From assembly GCA_009746045.1 (NCBI GenBank), contig RPFO01000076.1, positions 604,614 through 668,613 of the forward strand: a stretch of DNA of 64,000 nt. The letters run 5' to 3'. Both the position numbers and the translations under genes were made by a program. A model generated the notes under the pieces. The model was not told where the DNA came from. It made no database searches and was given only the letters and a program-made list of their open reading frames with translations. Origin of the DNA: Mesostigma viride. Its lineage: Eukaryota; Streptophyta; Mesostigmatophyceae; Mesostigmatales; Mesostigmataceae. Positions within the stretch are counted from its first letter, which is position 1. Every line of letters starts with the position of its first letter. This document shows positions 53,330-63,180 of the stretch, piece by piece.

Positions 53330-55198
53330 TCGGATTTCTTTGAAAAGAGTTTCTCGAAGTGAGGCGGGGAATAAGGCCGCTCACGGGAGCCGCCTGGATG
53401 GTCGGCTGAACCGGGCGGGTTTGGCAGATGTAACCGGATTTGGCTAATGGCTGGCGACCTGGAATTGTTAGTAGGGGCAGTGGCCCTATTGTGCTACAAT
53501 CTCGAAACAATCTTATGCTTAAAGTTTGACAGGGCCGGGTTTGTTGAACCGGTTTGTTGAATGATAATTAGAACCTTTCGGAAAGGGTATTTGATTGGTT
53601 GTTGTTTTTGTGGTACGGTAGGTGTCGCTGCATTCTCAGGTTGGCGTGTTAAGTTAAGCTCGGTTGCTGATGTCAGCCCCGTGCTAGGGCAGTTTGACTA
53701 CTTTGGCGGCGTAGTGACATTGTTGTGGTCTTTTTTCTTGTAAACGTTGGCTGAGCGCCGACGGCTGAGGCTATGGCGGTACAAGAAGTGCCTCACCAGC
53801 CTTGCGCTCAGCATGGGTGCGGGGCTAAAATTTGTTAACCAAATTTCCGGCATCCATAATCCCTGGCTGCTTAAGGCGGTTGGGATTCATGGCTGCCACT
53901 GGCCCGGAATTAATGTCCGGGTGATCGGGGTTTAAATGCGAAGCGGGGGCTGATGCATTATTTAATGGCTGGTTTGTTTGAAAGAAACGGCCAGCTGGCC
54001 GGGTTGGGCAAGGGCTAGCTTGCTTGATGGTTCCGTACCTGGGGATGCTTGCGCCTCGGGTTGGGCTGTCGGCAGGCTGGCCTGCCTTTGAGTTGTCTCG
54101 TACCTGGAAATGCTTGCATTCCGGGTTGGGCTTGGCTTGAGGGCCGCCGCGGCTCGGGGGGGTAAAAAATTTAAGTCACCGTTGTGGGACACGGAGCCTC
54201 GGCGCAGGAGGCAAGGGCTGAAAGCCAACTTGATTTCGAAATCAGTGGTATTTCCACTTTTTTGTACGGAAGGAGTGTTTATGTGCTCGGCACTAGGTTG
54301 GTTGCTCTTCAAAAAAGTTGTAAACTGGGCGTCGGCTGGAATCAGCGGCGCCGGTCAGCAGCTTTTGCTTTGACTTTGTGTTCCGCGACAGCACCCCTTA
54401 GCGGACCAGAGAAGAGGTCGGCAACGAGGTCAGCGGGGGCCCCCGAGTGGGGTCAAAAATGCGAGCTGTGTCGATTGACAGTGCATGAATTTTTGTGCAT
54501 TCACAGTCGCTGGGAATTAAATCTGTTTTCTGGCAACGGAGAGCGCCCATCGCGACAGGACAGCTTTTGACGGGAAAGGAAATGGTGCTTTTTTAGCGGA
54601 CCGGAGGGCCAGGAAGGGGAGGTTGGGTAATCGCGAGCCATGCCTAAGGAGTTCTTAATAGCGGTTCTGTAACCGCTACCTGTCTGTATGCATCTACTTA
54701 TTGTTTTAACAAAGATGCTGGTGACTATGGTGAGCAAACGGGTGTATGAATCGGATTTCTTTGAAAAGAGTTTCTCGAAGTGAGGCGGGGAATAAGGCCG
54801 CTCACGGGAGCCGCCTGGATGGTCGGCTGAACCGGGCGGGTTTGGCAGATGTAACCGGATTTGGCTAATGGCTGGCGACCTGGAATTGTTAGTAGGGGCA
54901 GTGGCCCTATTGTGCTACAATCTCGAAACAATCTTATGCTTAAAGTTTGACAGGGCCGGGTTTGTTGAACCGGTTTGTTGAATGATAATTAGAACCTTTC
55001 GGAAAGGGTATTTGATTGGTTGTTGTTTTTGTGGTACGGTAGGTGTCGCTGCATTCTCAGGTTGGCGTGTTAAGTTAAGCTCGGTTGCTGATGTCAGCCC
55101 CGTGCTAGGGCAGTTTGACTACTTTGGCGGCGTAGTGACATTGTTGTGGTCTTTTTTCTTGTCCCACCCACCCACCCTCTTTGGTGGCCTGGTCTGAA
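53330..55198 (+). mobile_element. SDR-1b: split-direct-repeat element lacking B2
   Basis: A1 53330-53741, interior to 54624, B1 54625-54750, A2 54751-55162, linker 55163-55196, then AA and viral sequence. ~6 differences from SDR-1a over 1,421 bp (99.6%). B2 is missing, yet the AA at the junction is kept. Deleting it leaves GGAAAAGAGATG|TTCCGTCTTGGC, an open reading frame of the interrupted virus-type gene. Confidence 0.92.
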
Positions 55199-55571
55199 CA
55201 TCTCTTTTCCTAACCCTTTCAGGGGCACGCGTTCTTCGTCTGTGGCGGATGCTTTGTGCGCGTTTTGCGAGGAATTCACGTAGAATTTGTCATAGTACAA
55301 GGACCCATCTTTGTTTTTGTAAGGTCTAAACACCGCGAGATGTAAATGATCCCTGCTTAACTGCATGGGTGTCGTATCCATCCGGAAATTCGACGGTGAT
55401 GTTTGTAAGGTCATTGTTTATCGGACTCGGTTCCAACACAAAGTTCAAGGGATACTTTCGCCCTTCATGGGTCAATGACCTGCCTGTCGGAATTTCCTGC
55501 CGCTCTCTTTTGCGCTTCTCTGTTTTTGAACTACTGCGCGTTTTCATGCTTGACACACTATACGCTTTCAC
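55199..55571 (-). pseudogene. Virus-block Cys-rich gene, 5' part with frameshift
   Basis: Starts MKAYSVSSMKTRSSSKTEKR (second Met possible) and reads to NNDLTNITVEFPDGYDT. A frame change near 55380 continues into PMQLSRDHLHLAVFRPYKNK and FYVNSSQNAHKASATDEERV to GLGKEM, then SDR-1b. The N-terminus is strongly basic. No family recognised. Continuous with 53329-52370 after removing SDR-1b; ~440 codons in total if intact. The frameshift means the gene was already decaying or carries a sequencing indel. Confidence 0.6.
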
Positions 55572-55680
55572 ACATTTAAATTTGCCTCAGACGCCAGATG
55601 GCTTACGTTACAGGGGGTAATCACGAGGGGTGGCGCGCTTATCTCAGTGGATAACATTTCTCCACCACAAGTAAACGGTC

Positions 55681-55947
55681 ATGGCGTCCAAAACACTTGT
55701 GAGGTATCTGCAGCCTTCGGGCGGTGTGCCGGGGGAGGACCCCTTTGCTGGCAAGATCAGAGTGACGCCAGATGGCAAGATATCCGTGTTTGACCTCATC
55801 TCGTCAACGGGCATGAAGAACCCCAGGCAGGTATTTGGCGATTTGGCAAAGGATTGGAAGGAGGATGAGGTTGTCCAGAATTTGGACAACTTCAAGTTCC
55901 CCGGTGCCGGTCAGCGAGAGACCCCAGTCACGGACCGACGAGGTGCC
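55681..55947 (+). pseudogene. Virus-block gene with GQRETPVTD motif, truncated by Copia-2
   Basis: ATG at 55681 (MASKTLVRYLQPSGGVPGED). Residues 25-85: GKIRVTPDGKISVFDLISST, KNPRQVFGDLAKDW and DNFKFPGAGQRETPVTDRRG. The phrase FKFPG-x-GQR-x-TPV-x-D-x-RG is shared by uncharacterised proteins of large DNA viruses and algae, perhaps related to BRO/antirepressor-type proteins; that link is from memory and uncertain. The rest of the gene is cut by the Copia-2 LTR at 55948. Preceded by ~110 bases of AT-rich upstream sequence. Confidence 0.6.
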
Positions 55948-56522
55948 TGTCAGGATTCATGACTGGTGGCAAGGCTTAAAGATCGAATGTATATTGCTTT
56001 ACTGATTTAAAATTTATTGACTTTGTATCTGCGACCAAACCGGTGCTGCGACAAAGGAGCATCCGAGGCTAAATGGAAAGCACTTTGCAAGGGCAAAGGT
56101 GGCGGCTCAATATTGGCCGTTGATGCACATCATTCACCACGTGATTCTAGTCTAAGACAGGTACTCTAACATGTATGTCTGTTTTCTTTCCCTGACTTGT
56201 AAAGAGACCAGAATTAATAGCTCAACTTTAAGTGTCGCCAGACACTGCAGGTTATTACCCCACAGCGGTACACAGTATGTCTGACGCATAATTCAGTCCC
56301 ACATTAATGCTGTCCACTGTGGGCCATAACTACACAAATGGTCATATCTTTTCAACCAGTTGTCAGAATGAGAAAATTCCACTTGCAAAGTTGATCAGCT
56401 CAACGAGCTTGATCCAACCATGATGTCAAATGTAGCAGAAAGTAGTCATATAAGTTCCGGTATACCCGAAACTAGCACACTCAATAATAAGACTGTCAGG
56501 CATATTGGGGCATATCCTGACA
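55948..56522 (-). repeat. Copia-2 3' LTR
   Basis: 575 bp with 7 bp perfect inverted ends TGTCAGG/CCTGACA. Confidence 0.88.
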
Positions 56523-57046
56523 CCCCCCTTGCATACAATGTGCCTGTTCCCCCCTTGCTCAGAGAGACCTATAGCTAGTGAGGGTATAGCCGGGTACACT
56601 CCCCTGGCACCCCCCTTACACGGCTATCTGGTTGGTGCTGAGAGGAGACTTGATGACTGTAGCCCCCAGGTGTCCCTGGGAGTGCGCCACAGTGGCTGTC
56701 GCTTGGAGAATGCCTGTGACCCTAGAAAACCTTCTGGAGCCCCCAGGTGTCCCTGGGAGTGCGCCACAGGAGGAAAGAACACAGGTTGACTGGTTGATGC
56801 TGGTACTGCAGTACTGGTCACTGCTGGCTGCTGGCATGGAGACCTGTCGCCTGTCACGTCTGGCAGGGCGGGCTACTAGCCGCTAGCGATGCAGGAGGGC
56901 CAGGGGACGGGTTGGGGGGGGCTGGCTGCTGTCGCCTGCTGCAGCGCAGGTTGAAAAGCTCCAGCCTGGGCCCACGTCTGGTGCTAGCTGGGCCCAGCTG
57001 GCTGCTACCCCTTGTTCCCGGTCCCAGGGGGAGCTGGATAAGGCGT

Positions 57047-57928
57047 TTAGAAGCAGAAACCGGGGGGGAGGTCGGGGGCCTCCTGGGAGGGCGCCGGGGT
57101 GTCGGTGGTGTGGTGGACGCCGGTGTTGCCGCGAGTGTTGCGCAGGTGGGGATACTTCCACCAGCAGGTCGGCTCCTGGTGGGAGGTGCGACCGCAGTGG
57201 GTGCAGCTGGGCCGCTGGGCCCCGCCATTGTGACCGCCACGCCCCCTGCCACGGCCGGTTCCACGGCCACCGCGTCCAGAGTGGGAGGTATGATACACCC
57301 CGGTGGCCTCCGCGGAATCTTTGTTACCGTGCACGAGGTCCCATGCCTTAAGAAGTGCCGCCTTAGTTTCCTGTAGGGTGATACCGTCCCCGAGGTTTAA
57401 TTGTGCAAGGGACGGAAGCAAATCCTCGGTCACGCCGGCGAGCAGATTCTCGGCCAGATCCTCGGGTGCCATTTTGGCGCCGGTGGCAATCAGGTCGTTA
57501 TAAGTTAATTCCCTGTCGGTTATATATTGCCGCATTGTGACGCCGTGTTCCAGCTTCATTCGATTGAGCTTGCGGCGTAGTGCTCGCCGGTTGCTCATCT
57601 GCAGTTTGAGATGCTCATATTCTTCACAGATGCGATGATATGCCACGCTGCCAGTTTTCTGAGTAACACTGTTTGCCACTTTGAGTGCCGGGCCAATGAG
57701 GCACTGACAAAGGGCCGCAAAAAGAATCAGGTCGCGTTCCTCATTGACCTCGGTGCCAAGCAGGACAGGCAGCATCCCGAATGCTGTCACTACGGCCAGA
57801 AAAGGAATCTTCGTGTTGTCCCACTTTACTGGGTCGAGGCCATCGAACTGTGTAATATTTTTGCAGGCCTGTAAGATATTGAGATCTTTTGTCGCTTTCG
57901 TAGCTGCTGCTGTCGCGGCTGCGGACAT
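57047..57928 (-). CDS. Copia-2 gag with zinc knuckle
   Basis: 293 codons, MSAAATAAATKATKDLNILQ. The N-terminal two thirds resemble copia gag (UBN2-like) proteins: FDGLDPVKWDNTKIPFLAVV, YEHLKLQMSNRRALRRKLNR, MRQYITDRELTYNDLIATG, LLPSLAQLN. A Gly/Arg-rich linker (GRGGRGTGRGRGRGG) leads to CTHCGRTSHQEPTC (CX2CX4HX4C). Ends LPPGFCF then stop. No pol follows; ~520 bp of C-rich sequence with an 82 bp-spaced duplicate (AGGTGTCCCTGGGAGTGCGC) fills the space to the LTR. Intact, so the element may move with help from a full copia. Confidence 0.85.
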   Translation of the reverse strand: MSAAATAAATKATKDLNILQACKNITQFDGLDPVKWDNTKIPFLAVVTAFGMLPVLLGTEVNEERDLILFAALCQCLIGPALKVANSVTQKTGSVAYHRICEEYEHLKLQMSNRRALRRKLNRMKLEHGVTMRQYITDRELTYNDLIATGAKMAPEDLAENLLAGVTEDLLPSLAQLNLGDGITLQETKAALLKAWDLVHGNKDSAEATGVYHTSHSGRGGRGTGRGRGRGGHNGGAQRPSCTHCGRTSHQEPTCWWKYPHLRNTRGNTGVHHTTDTPAPSQEAPDLPPGFCF

Positions 57929-58207
57929 GATTGTCTCGGCAAGGTTAAAATCTGGTCACAACCGAGAAAACCGGAGACGCTCAGTCCGTAATGGTAAAGA
58001 TTAATATTAATATGCGACGATGGTTGAGAACAGCGAATACGAGATAGAGACGATCGTCCAAATACTCGAGTTCTTGAATTTCGATACAGGGAAACCCTTC
58101 AAGGATATGCACGACTGGCATAAAGTGCCGTCGGATTCAGGGAGTCAATTTGCCCGATAAATGGGACCAGTTGTAGCAATTTAGTTGGCCACCCCCCTCC
58201 GATACCA

Positions 58208-58644
58208 TGTCAGGATTCATGACTGGTGGCAAGGCTTAAAGATCGAATGTATATTGCTTTACTGATTTAAAATTTATTGACTTTGTATCTGCGACCAAAC
58301 CGGTGCTGCGACAAAGGAGCATCCGAGGCTAAATGGAAAGCACTTTGCAAGGGCAAAGGTGGCGGCTCAATATTGGCCGTTGATGCACATCATTCACCAC
58401 GTGATTCTAGTCTAAGACAGGTACTCTAACATGTATGTCTGTTTTCTTTCCCTGACTTGTAAAGAGACCAGAATTAATAGCTCAACTTTAAGTGTCGCCA
58501 GACACTGCAGGTTATTACCCCACAGCGGTACACAGTATGTCTGACGCATAATTCAGTCCCACATTAATGCTGTCCACTGTGGGCCATAACTACACAAATG
58601 GTCATATCTTTTCAACCAGTTGTCAGAATGAGAAAATTCCACTT
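58208..58644 (-). repeat. Copia-2 5' LTR, partial
   Basis: 437 bp identical to the inner part of the 3' LTR; interrupted at CCACTT by SDR-2. Confidence 0.88.
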
Positions 58645-60328
58645 CATGTCCCACGTAGCTCCCACAAAAACCAGCATCTTCATTAAAACAATAAGTGGAA
58701 GCATACATGTGACACTAATTGACATGCCCGGAGGCACGCCGTTCAAGGCCCTTCATGAAGTACGTTGCCCTAGAGGCAACCAAGACACGGGTGGGTGGGG
58801 GGGGAGCAAAGAAAGAGGCCGACAAAACCAGCCAGAGCGGCTTTTAGTCGCAAAACCTCCCTTATCCCTAGCTAACTGACGTCATTAAACCCTTATGTTT
58901 AGTGGATGCTAGTAAGACGCTAACCGTACAGACCGGGGGTAGAATATCCCGAATCTGCACGGCTAGTATTAAATAATGCGTAGGTTGTTCTTTTCAGGGG
59001 CACTGCACCTCACGCCCCGTTCCGCCCGGGTATAATCAACCCAAGCGCGGAACGCACATTTTATTTAATTCATTTTTCAACCATGCACTATATTGCATCT
59101 ACTAATCACAAAAGCTCTAGCCAAACAGCTACGAGTAAACACTACGACCTATAAGCCGCTCATCCAGCGGCCTCTTGTTCCCGCATTCACGTATAGAAGA
59201 AACTCCGTTCAAAGAACCCCGATTCATGTCCCACGTAGCTCCCACAAAAACCAGCATCTTCATTAAAACAATAAGTGGAAGCATACATGTGACACTAATT
59301 GACATGCCCGGAGGCACGCCGTTCAAGGCCCTTCATGAAGTACGTTGCCCAATCACCCCCGCCCTGGCTTTCCCTTGAAGCCGCACTCCACCTTGCTCGT
59401 TGTCACAAGTGACCGCCCTGCCGCAAAACGGGAGCCCCCCACATTGGGAGGCGTGTGCCCGGCGGCTGTGGATGCATGGCCAGGCCCAAAAAGGCCCAGC
59501 GCATTTGCACTGCGATTGCGCACGGCCAGCCTATCATGACCCCTCTCGGGGCCCCGAGTCGGTACCGCTATGGCCGTCTCCCCATAGACCCGGGGTGCTT
59601 CGAGAAAAAACGTGGACCTAGCCCAGGCCCCGCCAGCCCGGATGCCCGAGGCCACAGCCCCAGGCACCTGGCTGAACGAGAGTCCGTTCAGCCAAGACCG
59701 CATTCCCCCCCGAGGTTTCTATGCGTGGGGGAAAAATTTCTAGCTTAGGCGCTTTTCCCATCGCCGTCCCCAGCCCCAACCACCCCCCCCTCGGCGGAAG
59801 GCAATTGCAAAGTTTGCTGGCCAGCAGCAATTTCCGAAGAAAAAGCCGCAGGCCGCGGACCGAGAGTCCGAGACACGGGTCGCCAGTGCCAGCCATCCGG
59901 CTCCAACCCGGGGTGCAAGCATCCCCAGGTACGGAGCACCAGCTCGCGCACTGGGCCGACCAAGCGACAGTTGAGCACCTGTCACGGCATCCGGCCCACC
60001 AAAGACCCCAAGCTGGGGAAAAGGTGCGGACCGGAGGTAATCATTTTCTTTTCTTTTAGGGCGAGGAACTACGCCTGGCCGGTTAACAACTGGAAGTCTC
60101 ACCACTGGCCAAGTGGCCAGTGCAACCAGTGCTTTTGGGATTTTGCTCCGCAGCACCCATAGCTGCGGCTGCCGCCGCAACGACAACGAGCAAAGAAAGA
60201 GGCCGACAAAACCAGCCAGAGCGGCTTTTAGTCGCAAAACCTCCCTTATCCCTAGCTAACTGACGTCATTAAACCCTTATGTTTAGTGGATGCTAGTAAG
60301 ACGCTAACCGTACAGACCGGGGGTAGAA
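58645..60328 (-). mobile_element. SDR-2: second subfamily of split-direct-repeat element
   Basis: Minus strand: A1 60328-60188 (truncated), interior, B1 59350-59225, A2 59222-58804 (419 bp), linker, B2 58770-58645 (126 bp). A starts TCGGGGTTCTTTGAACGGAG and B contains CTTATTGTTTTAATGAAG, matching YR-1 and SDR-1 in key positions but otherwise different. Inserted in the Copia-2 LTR at TTGCAA|GTGG (minus strand), again at AA. Its A1 is cut by Copia-3. No coding sequence; an antisense ORF in B only resembles ubiquitin by chance. Confidence 0.85.
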
Positions 60329-60393
60329 GTTGTGAGGGTAAGAATGCCACGAATTCCGCCATGGTTCTTGCAGGAAGTTGCCTTTATTAACAA

Positions 60394-63180
60394 TCAGGAA
60401 ACACAGACGTAAGTCACGTCACTTCCAAGACTGCACGCAGCACAGACGACAGGGTCATCCCCGTGCAGCGAAGCATACACTGGCAGGCCTTCCCATTGCC
60501 CCAGAAACAGACAGGGGTCTACAGGAGAGACCTTCAAGTTGCAATGCTCCTTCAGGAAACGGTTGAGAGTCTCCCTCCAGATTATTGGACTTGACCTCAG
60601 GCCCTCCAGGCCCTTGAGGATTTTAAGGAACTCCGTGTGGATGTCCCTTTTCCATACAGCAGGCACCCTAACATAGAAAGGCGTCTTGCCCTCCCACTTT
60701 TCCTGTGCCACATCTGCATCACCCTCCAGAAATGCCCTCTTGAAGTCTATCACCACTGAGCCATAGTCCAAGCCCTTGTTGAGAAGGCCTAGAAAGACAC
60801 ACAGCAGCAGCCTCCAAGTATCATGCAGCATGCCAGGGGTATACAACTCCTCAGCAGTGCACTCACCAGTACCCTTGAACTCATTCAGCACTGGCCTGAC
60901 ATGTGGTACCTTGACCCCGTCCACCTCCTTCATCTTGATGACAAACTTGAGCTTGAGTAGACGTCGTGCAGGAGGCAGGTCATTGACAGGTTCCACGCAT
61001 TTCTTGGAGATCCAGTCCTCCCCAGATTTAATCAGACCCAGTGTTACCTGGGGACACATAATGGGAGAGGACATGAGCTTCACCAGGCCTTGGTAGTTGA
61101 TAGGGCTGTGTCCAGCAAGTGAGTGAGGACCAATGCCCAAACTGCTTGGATGACTAGCAGCTGGCAGTATGAGGTCATCAACCAAGGGCTCCTGCCCCTG
61201 GCACACTTGCACACGCTTAACCGTCCTGGTTACTGCACGTGATAGGTGAGTGGTCCTGAAATTAATCAGTGGGACCTGACCAGCCCCTTCCTTAGTCAGG
61301 AGAGAGGACGTGATCACTACCCCATCCTGGCATAGGAAATTCTGCCCCAGAAGAGCAGGTCCTTGATAGCCCTCCAAGACACAAAAAGCAGTGTCCTGTC
61401 CAAGGATAGGAATGAATACCTCACCCAGTACCTTCACGTGTACCCCGCCACTGAAGTCAGACACAAACTGATAGCTGGGTTCAGACATGCTGTACCCTGC
61501 TGCAGCCCTGGTCCCAATAATGGAGACCTGAGAATTAGTGTCTACCTCTAAGGCAGTGTCCAGCCCCAGATTGCCATGCCACCTGAGCTTGGCTACCTTG
61601 GGCTGCTTCTTGGCCCTTTGTAGAGCCCCAATCAATCCAGCCAAACTTGTCCCCCTGGGCTTGGTTAGTGCCTTGGGCTTGACAGTTGACTCCCCAGCTG
61701 TTGACCTTGCAGCCTGTTCAACAAGTACCTCTGCAACCTGGCCAGGGCTGACAGATTCCCCTGCAACAGATGTGGTCGTTGCGTCAGTGATGTCACCTGG
61801 GACCTGAAAATCCTGCAGATCCTGTGAGCCTTGTGCCTGACTGCCCTCATTCATCAGGTTAGGCTTGACATATGACCAACTCAGCCGGTGTACATGCTTT
61901 GGTTCGTCCTCCATGCTGACCAAGCATGCGTGGCTAGCTTCATCAACCTGGGTAACCACCCCAGGACTCCAGCTACCACGTTTGCCATAAAGGCTAGGTT
62001 CCTTCCAAGCTAGGACCTTCTGACCCACTTGTGGCTCCAGCATCTTCCAACCCCGGTCCTTCTCCCTCAGCTTGGCAAAGGTGACATGTGCAGCATGTTT
62101 CCAGCCCTCCAGCACATGTGGTGGGCACAGGCCATGATATAGACCCATTGGGCTGACAGCAACTCCATCATAGTAGAAGTTAACCCTGCTGTTCAGCTGC
62201 TGCTCCACGTTCCTCAGCCATGCACTCCTGACAAGTGCAGGTGCAGACAAGGGTACCCAGTCTTCAGAGATGATCAATTTCTTGACCTCCTGGATTGCCC
62301 TCTCGATAGCACCCTGCTGCCCATGAGCCTCCCTAGGTGTAACCAGCAACTCAGGAAGGGTAGGATCACCCTTGAGATGCTGAAACTGCATGTCCACCTG
62401 GATCCTTGTGGTAGGAAACTTGGCTCTTACATTCTGCAGGGCAGCCAGCAAGTACCTGTTCTTCATAGAAGGTAAATGCTCCAGCACCTTGTATTTCGTG
62501 TACCTGTCCACGCACACCAACAGTTGCATGCCCCTGATGTGTTGGATATCACACTGCAGATCACCAATGCTCTGAGGTAGAGCTTTGGCATGTGATTTCC
62601 TGGGCTTGTTGGAGGACAACTGGCACTTACACCGTGAGGCAGCTTGCTGACACGCCTTAAGAAGGGGTGCCCTGCCCATACGGAAGGCAAAGTTGTTTGA
62701 CAGAGAAGTGGCATGCCCAAACATGTTGTGGATTCGGGCACCCAACTCCTGGTACACAGAGGAAGCAGTCCCTGGCACAGTCAGGACTGTGCTGTCAGGT
62801 TGTCCAGCATCACCATGCTGACTTCCATCCTGTTCTGACTCAGAGCCTGAGTCACCCTGCTCATGCCCAACACCTGGACCGCCAGCAGGGACCACATGCA
62901 TACCACCAGAGGCCTTCACACCCCTCTGTGGTTGTACATTGGTTTCTCTCAAAATGAGAGGTCCACCCTCGTGCCCAGCACGAGGATGCATAGGGTCAGA
63001 CATACTTACAGCTGCATCAGCTGTCAAGGACGTCTTCATAGGAACCTGTACCTCTCCAGGTGACCTGGGGCCACACTGAACCTGGAGATCACCCTCTTGT
63101 TGCCCAGATATAAAATCTGCATTGGAGCACCTGGCCTCCCCCTTGGGTGAATTAAGGTGTGTAGGGGTTGCCTCAGACAG
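60394..63180 (-). CDS. Copia-3 pol: integrase, protease, RT (C-truncated)
   Basis: In frame with gag after one UGA (63183-63181); open 47 codons before the first ATG (63039, MKTSLTADAAVSMSDPM). Order: integrase zinc module (ARIHNMFGHATSLSNN ... CKCQ), core (DLQCDIQHIRGMQLLVCVDR, RIQVDMQFQHL, GAIERAIQEVKKLI, full DDE), then aspartic protease (ALEVDTNSQVSIIGTRAAAG ... PALLGQNFL), then RT (SVVIDFKRAFLEGD, ASLHGDDPVV). The protease lies after integrase, as in Copia-1. The frame ends 14 codons after HGDD, so the RT thumb and all of RNase H are missing. Otherwise free of stops. Confidence 0.88.
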   Translation of the reverse strand: MSEATPTHLNSPKGEARCSNADFISGQQEGDLQVQCGPRSPGEVQVPMKTSLTADAAVSMSDPMHPRAGHEGGPLILRETNVQPQRGVKASGGMHVVPAGGPGVGHEQGDSGSESEQDGSQHGDAGQPDSTVLTVPGTASSVYQELGARIHNMFGHATSLSNNFAFRMGRAPLLKACQQAASRCKCQLSSNKPRKSHAKALPQSIGDLQCDIQHIRGMQLLVCVDRYTKYKVLEHLPSMKNRYLLAALQNVRAKFPTTRIQVDMQFQHLKGDPTLPELLVTPREAHGQQGAIERAIQEVKKLIISEDWVPLSAPALVRSAWLRNVEQQLNSRVNFYYDGVAVSPMGLYHGLCPPHVLEGWKHAAHVTFAKLREKDRGWKMLEPQVGQKVLAWKEPSLYGKRGSWSPGVVTQVDEASHACLVSMEDEPKHVHRLSWSYVKPNLMNEGSQAQGSQDLQDFQVPGDITDATTTSVAGESVSPGQVAEVLVEQAARSTAGESTVKPKALTKPRGTSLAGLIGALQRAKKQPKVAKLRWHGNLGLDTALEVDTNSQVSIIGTRAAAGYSMSEPSYQFVSDFSGGVHVKVLGEVFIPILGQDTAFCVLEGYQGPALLGQNFLCQDGVVITSSLLTKEGAGQVPLINFRTTHLSRAVTRTVKRVQVCQGQEPLVDDLILPAASHPSSLGIGPHSLAGHSPINYQGLVKLMSSPIMCPQVTLGLIKSGEDWISKKCVEPVNDLPPARRLLKLKFVIKMKEVDGVKVPHVRPVLNEFKGTGECTAEELYTPGMLHDTWRLLLCVFLGLLNKGLDYGSVVIDFKRAFLEGDADVAQEKWEGKTPFYVRVPAVWKRDIHTEFLKILKGLEGLRSSPIIWRETLNRFLKEHCNLKVSPVDPCLFLGQWEGLPVYASLHGDDPVVCAACSLGSDVTYVCVS

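Larger units (their letters stand above)
55948..58644 (-). mobile_element. Copia-2: gag-only non-autonomous copia element
   Basis: LTR 55948-56522 (TGTCAGG...CCTGACA) and a partial LTR 58208-58644, whose 437 shared bases look identical. On the minus strand the LTR is followed at once by TGGTATCGGAGG (58207-58196), close to the initiator-Met tRNA primer site. Then come a leader (with a 46-codon plus-strand ORF at 58020-58160 of unknown meaning), gag, and a G-run polypurine tract (GCAAGGGGGG) before the 3' LTR. No pol. The upstream LTR is cut by SDR-2 at 58645. Confidence 0.88.

Noticed and set aside
58020-58160. 46-codon plus-strand ORF (MVENSEYEIETIVQILEF) in the Copia-2 leader
   Set aside because: Antisense to the element and without upstream signals; too short to support as a gene, though its codon pattern is neat.
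58645-58770. Short ORF with IFIKTISGSIHVTLID, ubiquitin-like start, also at 59225-59350
   Set aside because: It lies antisense within the B repeats of SDR-2 and ends at the repeat edge in both copies; similarity to ubiquitin is short and probably chance.
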